Source: Eonycteris spelaea
Lineage: Eukaryota; Chordata; Mammalia; Chiroptera; Pteropodidae
Direction of reading: 5' to 3'
Length of the DNA: 64,000 nucleotides
Assembly (NCBI GenBank): GCA_003508835.1
Contig: PUFA01000204.1
Location: forward strand, 2,108,001 to 2,172,000
Positions 1 to 12,945 of the stretch are shown here, piece after piece. Below the pieces are notes generated by a model that ran no database searches, had not been told where the DNA came from, and saw nothing but the letters and a program-made list of their open reading frames with translations. Positions within the stretch are counted from its first letter, which is position 1, and each line of letters starts with the position of its first letter. The position numbers and the translations under genes are program-made.

Positions 1-159
1 TATGCTATTTTGCAAACTGTCTGTAATGTCATTGGGCTTCTTTTTCATCATTGTGCTAAATTCTAGGAAACTAGAATTTAGAAGTGGAATCAATCAAGCT
101 GAACAGTGGACTAGTGTAAATTCACTTTCAAATCCTTATCAAGCACATTCTCTTTGCCA

Positions 160-930
160 TACAATATGTTAGGCTGAAAAGCAAAAATCCTGCTTTTAGG
201 GAGCTCACAGTCCTAGAGGGGAGACAGACAAGTTTTTTTTTTTTTTAAGTAGAATACATTGCAATAAATGCTATGAAAGTGGCATCACATGGTGCCGTGG
301 AGTACATAGAACAAGAAGAAATCTAACACAGGTTGAGGAAGAGGGTGATTAATGAGAAGGATTTCTAAACCTTAAAGGATGATTAGGATACAGCCATGCA
401 AAAATACTTAGGAAGTAGGATCCAAAGCCTTTAAAACCAGCCAACCAACCAACCAACAAACAAACCCATCGCACTATAGAGCACGAGTCTAAGCTGATGC
501 TCAGGTTTCTGACTCAAGTAGTTGATAGGCTCAGTTTGAGACATGTTGCATTTTAGGCATTTGTGGGGGGCAACCAAGTGAAGATGTCCATAGACATCTA
601 CTCCTATAGACAGAAGTCTTGAAAAGGGATCTGTGATGGAAATACATGGAGTTGTCATTGGTTATCTAGCAACTGTACTCATAAATGAGATTGCTAGGGA
701 AGGCAACAAGGTGAGGAGGCTAAGGAGAAATCTCTGGGGAAGGTGAGATTTTAATGGGTAGGTAGAATCTGACAAAGAGCAGCTAGAGAAGTAGAAAAAA
801 TAAAAATGAGAACAGCCTGTATAATGAAGGTCAAAGGAAGAGAGCCAACGATACTCTCAGATGACACAAAGTGGTCAGCTAAGTAAGACTGGCCTGATAA
901 CTCTCGTGAAAGACCAGATGGAGGCAGAAG
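160..930 (+). mobile_element. Old interspersed repeat, family not named (copy 1)
   Basis: Phrases gggagctcacagtcctagag, gggagacagacaagt, gcaataaatgctatgaaagt, gttgaggaagagggtgatt match a widespread ancient mammalian repeat that I recognise by sight but cannot name. Interrupted by a T14 tract (234-247) and a ccaacc/caaa run (440-465). The part after 660 (ggctaaggagaaatctctgg, agctagagaagtag) is a weaker match. Confidence 0.4.
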
Positions 931-943
931 CCATGTCGGTTAG

Positions 944-1165
944 AAATATTTATTGAACACCTACTATGAACCGAACATTGTGTTATTTAATTTTCACTAC
1001 AGCCCTCTGAGGTAGGTCAGTATTATTGTTAATATTGTTGTCCTCATATTACAGATGAGTAAATTGAGACACAGAAAGGGCTTGACCATAGTTGTACAAC
1101 TAGTTTGCAACAGATCTAATATAACTCGACTCTACCTAACTCCTGAGTCTAGTCTCTTAGCCATT
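944..1165 (-). mobile_element. MIR SINE, nearly full length
   Basis: Reverse-complement MIR in order: tttattgaacacctactatg, ctacagccctctgaggtagg, tcagtattattgttaatatt, ttacagatgagtaaattgag, acacagaaagggcttgacc, caactagtttgcaacagat, actcctgagtctagtctctt. Confidence 0.88.
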
Positions 1166-2289
1166 TATGGATACCTATTGTGGTGAAAAAGAAGAAATAA
1201 TGAATGCAGATGGCTCTTAAGGCAGTTGTCAGTAAGGAAAGATGGTAGATTTTTGTATTGTCTTTAAATAAGGTGGGGTTTTTGTTTGTTTGTTTTATTT
1301 CTGTTTTTAAAATGAGAGAAGTTTGAATATGGTTTTAAAGAAGTCTCAGGAATGAGGGGGTTGATGCATTTCTAGCCATACTTCTATTACTGTGGCTGGA
1401 TCAGAATAGATCTGGAAAGAAGCTGTCAGTCTGAACAACTGAAGTTATTTGGTATTGTATAAACCTGTTTTATGAATGAAATTGCCTGCAACAAAAATCC
1501 ATTCAGTCTTTTCTTACTTTGGAATCCATTAATGTAATAAATATAATTCATAATGAAGTAGACTGAATTTCTTGTTTACCCACAATTCACAGCTGTACTT
1601 GCCATGCCAAAGAAGGCCATATCTTTCTAGATTGAAGGTGAATATTAACAGTCAGGGATAGGCTCCGTTGACACTTTTTCTTCCTCTGTTCACATTATAA
1701 AATCAAATACCTTCTTTCCTTCCATCAGTAGCTGTACTCCAATGGAGTGCCCAGAGTTCCCTCTTTTGCAACAGAAGACATGATGCCCCTTGCAGAGCTC
1801 TTAGGTGGTCCTGCAGTGGTACTAGAAATGACTACTTTCATTTCTCCCAGATCTTATTTTCAAAAAATATATGCCAAGCATGGTTCAAGTTTATTAAGCT
1901 GAGCTTCTAGTAATTCTACTAGAAGGGGCAATAAAAATTATACTAGAAAGGGCAATAAAATCCAATGTTTTTTGTTTTAAAGAACTTGTAATGATATCCA
2001 TAACCAGGGCTCTTTGTAGATTTCTCTTCAAAAGATAATAGTTTTGCTGCTCCGGTGGAATAGTGGCTTCTAAATCATAGTCTACATAATTATTTTTTAT
2101 ATTACAGTCAGTCATATTAAGGACCTACTGTGTCAAGGCATTAATGCCAGGGCTGTGGGGGAAATGCAAAATATAATGCATGTATCTTATCTACGAGCTT
2201 TCAACTTTCTTAGAAGAGATTATATGGTTACAGAAATGACTAGATTCGGAGTAGTACAGATGGGAATATGATGTTAGGTCACCTTAATT
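1166..2289. other. Unassigned intergenic stretch with a 24-bp tandem duplication
   Basis: No gene or named repeat seen. At 1917-1964 a 24-bp unit (tactagaaggggcaataaaa + atta) is present twice with one mismatch. Short reading frames here carry no recognisable domain. Confidence 0.6.
1917..1964. repeat. Direct tandem duplication, 2 x 24 bp
   Basis: Copies 1917-1940 and 1941-1964; the shared core is tactagaa(g/a)gggcaataaaa. Confidence 0.85.
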
Positions 2290-2640
2290 TCTTCCATTTA
2301 AAAACACATATACCAGTGATGTATGAATTTACTTTTGTTGAAAGGAATACAAACATAGCTCGAATAAATTACAAAAGTTCCTCTTTACTGTCTCCCTACT
2401 TCCACTTCCCATCCTAGAGTAAGGTGTTTTTTGTTAGTCTCTCTTCTATGTATTTTCATACATGTAGAAGTACATATGCATTTTAGCATACACATTTTTA
2501 TAGTTGTTCAATATAAATTATTTAAAAATACATTGTTCTATGAATTTTTCACTTAATAAGGTCTTTTCATGTCTGAACATATAGATCTATGCTTTTAAAG
2601 TCAGTATTTTATAAATTTTTAAATAACAATTTAAATGTAT
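2290..2640 (-). mobile_element. L1M-type LINE 3' fragment (antisense)
   Basis: Pieces such as cattgttctatgaatttttc, acttaataaggtcttttcat, gaacatatagatctatgc resemble the reverse complement of old L1 3' regions. Divergent; ends approximate. Confidence 0.45.
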
Positions 2641-3139
2641 TCTACAAAAGAAAGTGAAACAAAATGACTGAGTTCTAAAACTTTTGAATGGCAAAATGCT
2701 CATGATTATATTAAATTACTTCCATTCCTAATTATTTGAGAAGACTAAGCCTCACAGAAAATTTTTTCTTACCTTTTAATCTTTATCTAAAAACATAGAT
2801 TTAATTTTGATTTATGAAATTATTATTTTGATTTATGAAAGGCCTTAATAAATCTTTTGCTTAAAATCAAGTATTCTTAACAGGAATACTTAGGTAGAAA
2901 ATACTGGAGTACCACCTAACACGCACATATAATTGAATGCTGTGGATCTCACAAGAAAGAAGTAGAACTAAATAAAAGAGAAAAAAATCTTAAAGGTCTA
3001 AGGAATTGGAATTGTTAATGAGAGTTCTTTTTAAAATTTTCAGTTCTTTTCTCAACATAGTTTAACTGATAGCTAAAATTTTTTAAAAACACAAAATGCT
3101 ATCTACATCTTGTTAAAAAATATATTTGTATGTGTACAG
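2641..3139. other. Unassigned AT-rich stretch
   Basis: A short direct repeat ttttgatttatgaaa occurs twice (about 2807-2842). Nothing else recognised. Confidence 0.5.
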
Positions 3140-3300
3140 AAAGAAATAAGTTTTGTTTTAACAGCGGTTAACTCTGGGTGGTGAAATGTATTCAAGGTGA
3201 TTCTTATTCTTTACCTTTTTCTGAACTTTCCAATTTTAAAAATAATTAATACATATTAGTTTTATTAGAAAAAAATTAAAGCAATAAAATGAATTAATAA
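3140..3300 (+). mobile_element. L1M-type LINE 3' end fragment
   Basis: aacagcggttaactctgggt, ggtgattcttattctttacc, ttttctgaactttccaattt and a terminal A-rich stretch match the typical 3' end of old L1 (agtggttatctctgggtgg ... A-rich tail). Confidence 0.6.
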
Positions 3301-6300
3301 ATGCACGGAATGACTGTGTTGCTAGAGTTAAGAATAGGAACTTTACCCTCTTTATCTTTATATTTCTTCACATTACTTTACTCAAGTAGCTGTCAATACA
3401 AATTTTTAAAATTCATAAGAACAAATAGTAACTTTGGACCATTATGCATAATATATAAAATGATAGCCTTGGATCAAAAAAAAATGTAAAAAATAGACTT
3501 GTAATGTATACATAAACACAAATCCAGAGTAGCTTATTCTAGTACTATTTGACCAGAACACAAAATACAATTTTATTAACTAACAAGTTAAATCTCTTTT
3601 GTTAAATAATTATGTTTTTTATTTATAATTTAGCAAAATGTAGTTTTTTAAAAAGCTTATTCTTGTTATTTCCATAAAAAGAGAGGGGAAAAGAGAGAGG
3701 AAGCTGTGCTTACTGGGAAAGTTGCAACATTCAGTTCGTAAGTATTTTTTGCTTTAGACATTTTTTTCAACTAATTCTCTTACATAAGAGTCCTGTAATA
3801 TCTCCATAGGGAGAAATAACACTGGGCTACATTATGTCTTTTAATTTTTCCTCCAGATAGTGTTTACAAATCAACATGTAAGAGTGACTCTATATTCGAA
3901 GTTATTAGCCAACTTTGGTGTTCATTTGCCACTAAGGACAATTGGTAATTTTAACAATCAATGAGAGTTTATTTTAGGAGAAAACTTACTGAAATTTGCA
4001 GGAAATAACCTTTTTGTTCCAAAACAGCTGTCATTGAACACTATTATATCTACAACAATTAAAATTATCTTTGGTGACTTTTAGCATTTGGCACTGCTCC
4101 ATTATTGTTCAGTTAAATATTTTTCAAGTTTGCTAGGACTTTTGCCCACTGTGTGCTTACGGCCCTTTATTGTCAATATGTCTCTTAGAATTCACCTTTG
4201 TGACATTACTTTTTTTGTATTGTGGGAGAGAATATAATTTCTGAAGCAAATTGTCTGAGAAATCAAGTAATACTTAGTAGGAAATTGCAGTATATATCTA
4301 TAAATTACTTACAAAAGCAGGATTAAAATTTACTTCATTACATTTGGCAATAGAAAGAAAGCCTATTTGAACTTTTCCTAGATCCTTGCAAAAAATTCCA
4401 AGTTTAAAGAGTTTAAGGGTTGATGGGCAAAAGGAATGAAGGCTAACATGTGCTGTCATTTTGATAAAAATAATTGAAAACTGAGTAGAAGTAGCTGAGG
4501 CTATTAGTGAAAGGGATTGATTGTCATAAACAAACCCAAACAACAATAAAAACTACTGTTTTGCATGTCAGTGGAAGTCATAAATGTTTGTTCACCACCT
4601 ATCCAAAATGACTGGTCTTAGAAAAACATTAAAAACCTGAGATCCTGCAATAAATCACCCAATTTAAATCTTAAGTAAGACTTCATATATGTTTGTTTAA
4701 TTTTAAAGGGAAATAAACATTTGTCTTCAGAAATGATTAATTAATATTGAAATATAGTAGTTTAGGAACCCTAGATACACATATGGTAACATTTAAAAAA
4801 TATCTCAGGCCTTGATCACTATTATTTCACTATTATATTTTGAGGGAAATAATTTATTTATGATTTTCTTTGAACCAAAAAGGTATTTGGAAAATATTTA
4901 AGAATGATTACCATTATTAAATCCTAGAATACTGATACCAACGAACATTTCTTATACTCGAATACTTTTCTGAATACTTGCAAGCCCACAGATAACCTTT
5001 CAGTCAAAAAAAAAATACTGGAAAGGATTTAAAAGAGCTAGTAGGGTGAAATTTATTTAAGTAACTTCAAAAAATCTGAAGAAATTTAAAGCAATTTAAG
5101 CATAGTGCTATGTGTTTAGGGCATTGTCAATTTGCACAAATTGTCTTTAGGCTGACTCGCTTTGAGGCATTTCTCTCTGTTATCATAACAGATATTTTTA
5201 TTTCTGAATCTCACACCCCTTCAATCCAACATAATCAAATGCTGGATTGTTTCTGAGGAGAAATAGTAGCTAACAAAATTGTTTTCCCATCTCAGGAGTT
5301 GAAAATGAAGGGTTTGTAAGATATTATTTTAAAAGCATATTCAAAACTTTCATATAATTTAAAATTGACTAACAACTTGAAGACAATACTCCAGATTGTT
5401 AAAATGTCGTCTCTGCGGGGTATGGAATACTTGTGATGTTTCTTTTCTTGATATTTTCTAAATTTTACTTTTATAGTTAGCAAAATAGTAAAACATGAGG
5501 AGGAGTATCCTATGGATCATGAAAATGTGAATAAAATATGTGAAACATTAAATTTTTTCAAAGAATTGAAACAATTATTTTTGTAAAATAATCTGGGCCT
5601 CCAAGCTCTTTCTCTCATTTGTGGAAATAAAGTATATTTTGGATCAAAACATGGAACATTCCAGACAATGTGAAATCTAGAAAGGAACTGCACCTGTATC
5701 CCGATGCAACGCCAAAAAATAGAGTTACTGAATAAATAGTCTTCCTAAATTGGGAGAAAGAATTAAGGTCCACTTTTCCACTTACTACTACTATGCATAA
5801 AAATGAAAGTTTTACTCTTGGCACGAATATGATAGAATTCGTGGGATAGTATTATTAACAGTAAGGTATTTTTCAGAGTTTTATTACACTGAGCAGTTTT
5901 AAGTAGAAAAGTAGATATTGTAGAATATAACTCAGTGCTTTAACTGAAAACGTGATTTTGAATTTAACTATAGCTACTTACTTTCTAAGTTTTGAGTTAC
6001 TTGATTATTTTCCTCAAAATTATTACTTGTACCAAATAGAGAACATTGTGTATTTGAGGATTTGTTTACCTAAACAAACTCTGTATAGAGATGAATTTAG
6101 CTTTAGCAGTACTTTCTGTAAGAAGAATAACATTTACATAATTCTAAAAAAGTAATCTTTTTCATAGGAAAATGTGAAGCAATGTATGTGGAAAGCTGCA
6201 AAATCTAGAGTTACAGGCAGATTAGGCAAGGGACATTTGGTATTAAAAAAAAAGAATTAAATCATGGCTAAGGATTTTTTCTGGCAAAAGTCGTAATTAA

Positions 6301-7890
6301 TACATGGAACAAAATATTAATATGACTTTTTGGAACAAACTTTTAGTACGACTTCTTAAAAACAATCAGAAGTTGTAAAAGAATTCCTACAGAGGAGAGC
6401 ATGAAATAAAGAGGGAAGTTGAGAAAGAAGAATAGAGTATGTGACTGGACATGTGACTTTGTCATTATTTTTATTATCTTTGCAAAAACCCCAGACTAAT
6501 GAGGAGAGAGGATTGAGGAAAAGACAAGCTAAAATTTAGCTCTCTAGACTATATCTTTTGCTCACATCTTTTCTTCTTTATAAAATTTTTTATATTTGTT
6601 TTTTGGGTGTACTTCATGGCAGGAAAAAATCTCTCAAATTTTATTTTTGACAACAAAGATTAAAAAGCAAAGAAAATATGTGAAACTATTCTCAGACATA
6701 GAAAAGAGACCAAAAATAAATCTTCACCTTTGCATTTTAAATTTCACAGAAGTGTTGTAGGTTTATCTAAAATCTGATGCTTCAGCTACACTATTTTTCC
6801 AGTCCTTTTTGCAATAATCTTAGCAAATGCTCAAGGAATCTAAATTGCTAAAATCAGTTCCAGCCTAGTAAAATGACCTATGTTTCTTTCTTCATTGAAC
6901 TTTTTATTAATCTTCCAGTTTCTCAATTTATCACAATTTTAGAGCTGCTCTTGAATTTGCTGTTTTTTCATTTATTTTGATAACACAATCTATTATTTTT
7001 GTGCTAGGTACTAGAAATACAACACTGAACAATTTGGAAAAGTTATCTCTCAGACTCCACTGTACGCGAGGATTATTCGCCAAAAAAGTTTGTAAAGGTT
7101 CTTACATTCTCTACAGTGGTATCAAAAATAATTTCTCCTTTCTAATTGGGAAAACAAGAACATTAGTCATTATTTGTTTCTTAGTAATTTTCCACATGCC
7201 AATCATCCTATCTTGGAACTCTTCTGTCTTAGACCAATCCCCTCTACTGGTGTATGATTTTTCCCATGTGATCCTTTAAATAAATTCTAAGATTTTTTCC
7301 CATAATTAATTAATCTCAGAAATCAAAATGAAACATGTCACCAGGGTCTTATTTAAAGCCAAGAAATTTACTGGCTACTATCCAGCCTTCTTTCTAAATT
7401 AAACAACCTCAAATACTACTCTCACCATCCTTACTTCTTGATATTAGGCATTTTCTCTCCAGAGAGATAACTGGGGTATATATAAAAAAGAGTTTTGATA
7501 TGTCTAAATTGTAACCAGGACCACATTTATATTTTATTTCAATTATATATAAGAATATTTTTCTCTAAAATTTCCATATTCGTGGGCTTTTAAAAGATAC
7601 ATGTAATAGAAATTAATTTCCATTTTTAGCGGTAAAATGTTATTATATTATTTCTTAGTTTTTGAATGATTCAAAATATAGCAACTCAAATTTTTTTTCT
7701 CAAAGTCCAACTCTTTAGGCCTGGTAACAATTTAATGTACAACTAAATCTTTGTTTTACAGATGATTTACTTGAATTATACTTTGTCTTTGGTGACTCAG
7801 CTCTTCTTCACCTTTGCAACTTTGCCAGGTTCAAGGATGCTAAAAAGGAAGTTGCACTGAGTCGAGGTCAAACATGTAGAGCTAATCATG
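3301..7890. other. Long unassigned AT-rich intergenic region
   Basis: No coding gene, RNA gene or confident repeat. Reading frames of up to 100 codons (such as 6977-7279) are random AT-rich frames. At about 6995-7060 gtgctaggtactagaaatac and aacactgaacaatttgg resemble the 5' part of the unnamed repeat at 160. Confidence 0.6.
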
Positions 7891-7891
7891 A

Positions 7892-7933
7892 TGTGTATGT
7901 GTGTGTGAGAGAGAGAGGGAGGGAGGGAGAGAG

Positions 7934-7997
<64 letters not shown>
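7892..7997. repeat. (TG)n then long interrupted (GA)n microsatellite
   Basis: Short TG run followed by about 95 bp of GA/GGA purine tract, interrupted by gggaggga and aggaga. Essentially pure purine on the plus strand, a possible triplex-forming stretch. Confidence 0.95.
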
Positions 7998-8107
7998 CTA
8001 ATTTAATTCCCAAGCCAAACTCTAGATTGTCCATTTTTGGGGGGAGGGAGGGGAAAGTCTCTTTTGTTGAGGTAGATTGAAAGAATTACATATAACTAAA
8101 AAGAAAG

Positions 8108-8222
8108 CTGGTAACCTTCCTCTCTCCTTCCCTCCCAGGAAGATGTCTTCCTTTCTGCTGCCCTTCCTTCCTCCCTCCTTTAATCTCTCACTCTTTCTCT
8201 TCCTTCCTTCCTTTCTTCATTT
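8108..8222. repeat. Polypyrimidine (CTTC)-rich tract
   Basis: Mostly C and T on the plus strand (ccttcctctctccttccctc, ccttccttcctccctccttt, cttccttcctttcttc), about 110 bp after the purine tract. The apparent Ser/Pro-rich frame over it (8077-8274) is a composition artefact. Confidence 0.85.
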
Positions 8223-8635
8223 TCAATCGTCTCATCTTAAACCGAAAGCAAAGGATTCTTTTGCAGCAGGGTAAGTAGAATACCTTCCCATTCAACCCTC
8301 AGTTTAATTGCACCTGGTCTTTTGGGAGACATTGATAAGGCTGTTCTGACTCCAGCTGAGCTGCTGGGCTAGCCCAGGAAGACGGTAGCCTCTGTGCAGT
8401 GCTGTGCCATCTCTGAGACACGCCTCAGAGCCTACAGTGCTGACTACCTGTATTTCCTTTTCCCTCTCCCTTTTACTCCCTCCTACAGAATTACTGCTTC
8501 GAAAACGTATGAGATATCACAAAGGGTTTATTTTTTTCCTTTTTCTTATGAGAAAAAAGATTATCTTATGATAATCTTAGAAAGAAAATATAAACCTTAA
8601 AAAGCATAATGATCCTTGGCTATCCTACAGTTGTC
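8223..8635. other. Unassigned stretch
   Basis: Includes a locally GC-richer patch (8340-8450, gagctgctgggctagccc) without a recognisable gene or repeat. Confidence 0.5.
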
Positions 8636-8825
8636 ATATTTAGCAAATAAAAATACAGGACACGCAGTTACATTCAAATTTCAGATAAATAATGAATAGT
8701 TATTTAGTATAAGGAAGCCCCATGCAATATTTGAAACAAATAAATAGTAAAAATGTATGTTGTTTATCTGAAATTCAAATTGATCTGGGCATTCCGTATT
8801 TTGAGCAAAAGTATGATCCACCTTT
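8636..8825. mobile_element. Palindromic MITE-like DNA element
   Basis: The left half (tttagcaaataaaaatacag, caaatttcagataaataat) is the approximate reverse complement of the right half (tgtttatctgaaattcaaat, ttccgtattttgagcaaaa), with a short centre near 8730. I recognise it as a recurring mammalian palindromic repeat but cannot name the family. Confidence 0.65.
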
Positions 8826-9371
8826 TATATGTACGTAATTTTGTAAGTTGAGGTTTTTTAATTTGTAGAGTAATTGGATTTAGAGTTCCTTGCTACTTTT
8901 GTATTTAGAGTTCCCTGTGCAGTTTCCCACTGCGCCTGAGGATAGCTGTCAGATAAGGGTGAGTGACAGGGAAAAACCTGTAATTAAAATTAGTTATGTT
9001 TGCTATTTATTTGTTCTTGCATGAAGGTCTAAAGAGGGAACAGCACATTTCTTATTTATTTGTCCCTCACTAATTCTGAATTTGAAATAATATATGGATT
9101 TTATAATTTCCCCTTAGGTATATATATTATTTCACTTCCAATTCCATTGAAAATGTACCTAATTTATGGAGAAAAAATGTACCCTCATATTTAATTCTTA
9201 TAACCTCCCTCTGAAACAGGCACTTATTTACTTAGATTTTGTAAAGGGCAGCATTTCTGAACCTCTTATAAAGCATCAGTCTTATAGTTGCACTAGGTAG
9301 ATTGTTTTCTTAATCTCTCTCTCATTTTAAAAAAACTATCTAAAAGAAAGTGTAACTACTGTAGTAATAAT
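8826..9371. other. Unassigned stretch
   Basis: AT-rich; repeated phrase tttagagttcc at 8879-8915. No gene or named repeat. Confidence 0.5.
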
Positions 9372-9540
9372 AGCTAACATTTATTGAGCACATATCATTT
9401 GTCAGATACTATTCAAGCAGTATATATAAAATAGCTTAAATCATTTAAATCCCCAAACCAATGAGGCAGATGCTATTATTATCCCCACTTTAGAGATCAG
9501 AAAACTGAGGTTCAGAGAAATTTGGTAACACTCATTTTCC
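9372..9540 (-). mobile_element. MIR SINE
   Basis: Reverse-complement MIR: agctaacatttattgagcac, caatgaggcagatgctatta, ttatccccactttagagatc, agaaaactgaggttcagaga. Confidence 0.88.
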
Positions 9541-9589
9541 TCTGTTATTCACAGTTTACACAGAAGTAACTTTGTCATAATTAATGGAC

Positions 9590-9590
<1 letters not shown>

Positions 9591-9631
<41 letters not shown>
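9591..9631. repeat. (ATT)n microsatellite
   Basis: About 13 uninterrupted trinucleotide units. Confidence 0.97.
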
Positions 9632-9639
9632 AGTCTATA

Positions 9640-10082
9640 TTTTATTTATTTTTCCTTAGATTTTACCTAATGTCCTTTTTCTGTTCCAGGATCCCATCCA
9701 ATATACATTACATTTTATTGTCATGTCTCCCTGGGCTCCTCTTGGCTATAAGTTTCTCATACTCCCTTTGTTTTTGATGACCTTGATTTTTTTGAAGAGT
9801 ACTAGTCAGGTTTGTGTAGCATGTCTCTCAGCTGGAATTTTTCTGATATGTTTCTTATATTTAAACTAGGACTATCAGTTGGGGGAGGAAGACCATAGAA
9901 GTAAAGTGCCATTCTCAGCATATCATGTCATCCTTAATCACCTGGCTGAGGTAGTGTTTGTAAGTTTTCACCACTGTGAAGTGACTCTTTTCCCCACTCT
10001 GTTTATACTGTACTCTTTGGAAGAAAGTCACTATTCCCAGACCACAATTATGGGGTGGAGAATTATAACTGAGCTATTATTT
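9640..10082 (-). mobile_element. L1M-type LINE 3' region (antisense)
   Basis: accatagaagtaaagtgcca, atgtcatccttaatcacctg, gctgaggtagtgtttgtaag, accactgtgaagtgactctt follow the reverse complement of an old L1 3' region as I recall it. Confidence 0.6.
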
Positions 10083-10635
10083 TAATAACAGCTTTATTGA
10101 GATATAATTCATTACCATACAATTCATCATATTTTAGAACTTTATAAACATCACCACAATCAATTTAAAAACATTTTCATCTCCCTATAAAGAAACCCCA
10201 TACCTATTAAGAGTCATTTTGTTTTCCCAATTCACCTCCTCACCATCCCAGCCATGGCAATCTAATACACTTTTTGTCCTTACAGATTTGCCTATTCTGA
10301 ATATTTCATATAAATGAAATCATGGTATTTTGTAACTGGCTTCTTTCACTTAGCAATAATATTTTTGAGGCACATTCATGTTGTAGTATTTACAAGTACT
10401 TCATTGCTCTTATTGCTGAATGATATTCTATTGTATGGATATACCACATTTTGTTTACTCATCCATCAGTTGATGAACATTTGGATTCCTTTTCTATTTT
10501 GGCTACTATAAAGAATGTGGAATTAACCTTTCTACACAAGTTTTTAGGTGGACATATGTTTTCATTTCTTCTGGCTAAACACCTAGGCATAGAGTTGCTG
10601 AGTATAATTGAGCTATTTTTAAAATAAGAAAACTC
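10083..10635 (-). mobile_element. L1M-type LINE 3' end (antisense)
   Basis: Begins at the reversed 3' terminus (taacagctttattgagatat, aattcattaccatacaattc) and continues with atttgcctattctgaatatt, cttctttcacttagcaataa, tgaatgatattctattgtat, catccatcagttgatgaaca, classical L1 3' sequence read backwards. Abuts another antisense L1 at its left. Confidence 0.9.
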
Positions 10636-12945
10636 GACCAACTAGGCTGTGTGCTGTCCTGCTTTTAGTTATCTATGCGGGCTAGGAAAACCTAGCCAAA
10701 TGCCCTATAACGCCATAACAAAACATAAGGCCCCACCTCAAATATGTTGGCAGATACCCAAACTGCAAGCATGTTGACTAAGATGAAAGACAACAGCTTC
10801 ATAAAACCATGCCTACATGTTCCATTCTATAAATCTATAGCAGATAACACAGACTATATGCACTGAAAAAAACAGAGATCCCACGTATCACTAGCTTCTG
10901 TTAAAAAGTTAGCATAAGAAAGCTCTGACTGTTCTATGTCTAGATGTTCTTCAAGGTGCATAGAGTAAATTGTTTGCCTAAATCTTTTTGAAACTCTTCA
11001 AAGTCTACAACTATCACTACTAAGACTAAGTATTATTTATCAAGAAACAGGAACTAAGGAGGGAGCAGTAACTATCACTTTCTGGAGCAAGTGATGTATG
11101 TATCATTTTAAAGAAGCATTTGTAGAAGAAAAAAAAAGCATGATTGTACAGCTTTAAGCACAGACACTTCTACACTGGAGAAGGGAGGAAGGGGGGAGGG
11201 ACGGCACCAACAATGAATCTAAAGTCTAGACTACCACACCTTCCCAGTCACCACTCATAGTAGGAACTAGTTGAGGTAATCAGCAAATTTAAAAAGTCAG
11301 AAGATATTTGATCATTTTCCTATTCTTGGTGGAAAGAAATTAACCCTGTGGTTTGTAATAGATATCATTTAAGTTATTCCTTTAAAAATAAGCATTCAAT
11401 CAGTACTTCCATATAAAAGCCTTTGACCATACCCACCATTCCTTTTGAAGATGAAGAGCAAAATTAAGCAGGGCACTTTTATGCGTAGTCCTTAAGCTGA
11501 GAATAAGAAAAGTGGAAATACATCCGGTTTCAATGAGTAATAAAACACCAGAAGTTAGTGGTCCTCACAAACTCATCATGCCTTCTCTTTCTTTTGTTCC
11601 TGTTTCCTCTCCACAGATCTAATATAGTGTCCCACACACAACTGGAGTAAAATAACTTTTGAATGGTTTTAACTGATTTACTTCTATATCTACTTGTAGA
11701 ATTTTGCTGACTCCTGATAGAAAAGATACTTACTTATTAAGCAATCTATGAAAATGTAAGTCATAGTCTGGTCTTCGGATGTAAGGTATGCATTAGCTAA
11801 GGGTATATATACAAGAGAAAGTGTGACAGAAATACTTCTTTAAAGAATGAAATCATTGCTGTATACCTAAACTAAAGTCCTTAAAAAATGCTAGTGTTTG
11901 CTTAGACTAGGACGCAGTTTGAAATAAGGGATCTCTGGCTACTATTCAAGTAGCAAAATCTGAGAAACAGCCAGAGGGAAATTTAACTCAGGAAGAGGGG
12001 TAGAATCTTCTTTCCTGGGACATTTCCAAACAGACTGATGTATCTCTGTCTGGAATGATGTAGATCAGAGGTAGTGTGAGGGGAAGTGTTTCAGGTGTCT
12101 AAGATAGTGATCATTTCAACCCTAGGGAAGGTGGGCAGGGCCTGGGGCCACAGAGACCCAAGGCTGATCATCTTTGTGCACAAGTGTCCTCTTGATTTTA
12201 CCTCTGTTGCCATTGAAATGCCATTTTCTATGTGCTCTATGATGTGAAAAAGATTAAGAAAGCTCATAATTAGATGAAATTTGCCAGGAGGTTAACATAA
12301 ATGATTATTCAGTAAGGATTAATGATAAAATAGGTTCTCCATCATTTTCTCTCATGAAGATAAAGGATGATACAATAATTACAAATCATTTTTTATTTAA
12401 CTTTAGGATTTGATTTTGTTTTTAATTAATATATGGCCATTTCTAATATCTTTAGGTAATGGAAATTGAAGTACTATAGCCTAGCATCAGAGGACTCAGC
12501 ACCGAATTTGATGTGTTTCTTGGTATCTTGATTCTGATAACTGGAGTTCCGCCCTATTCCCCTCTACCTGAGTTCCTGTCTTGGGGTTTTGCCTGAGACC
12601 CCAAGACCCCTAGAACTTAGGCCTTGTCTTGTTCTTACAAGTCTTTCCGTCAAAGGAATGAAAGTCTCTGCTCCTGAAAATCAAGCCTAGGACATTCCAA
12701 GAAGGAAAAAAACAGCATCTGTAGATAAACATGGCACACTCAGGAAGATTAGAAGTAGTTCAGCATGACTAGAATGAAGTGGAAAAATCTAAGAAGAAAT
12801 GAATGATAAAATGAGAAAGATAAGCAGAGAACATCATGAAAGACCTTACGAATCATGTTAATACCAGAGTAGAATATGTTCCAAACCTGCGGAGGACATA
12901 TGTAGATATGTAGATATTATGTATGGCATATGTAAATATAATACA
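10636..12945. other. Unassigned intergenic region
   Basis: No gene or confident repeat. A 7-bp inverted repeat around AAAA (GGCTAGG..CCTAGCC) sits at 10680-10697. Remaining sequence is ordinary AT-rich single-copy-like DNA. Confidence 0.55.

Noticed and set aside
10680..10697. GGCTAGG-AAAA-CCTAGCC hairpin as a transcription terminator or regulatory site
   Set aside because: Seven-bp stem without U-tract or any gene nearby; expected by chance in 64 kb of eukaryotic DNA.
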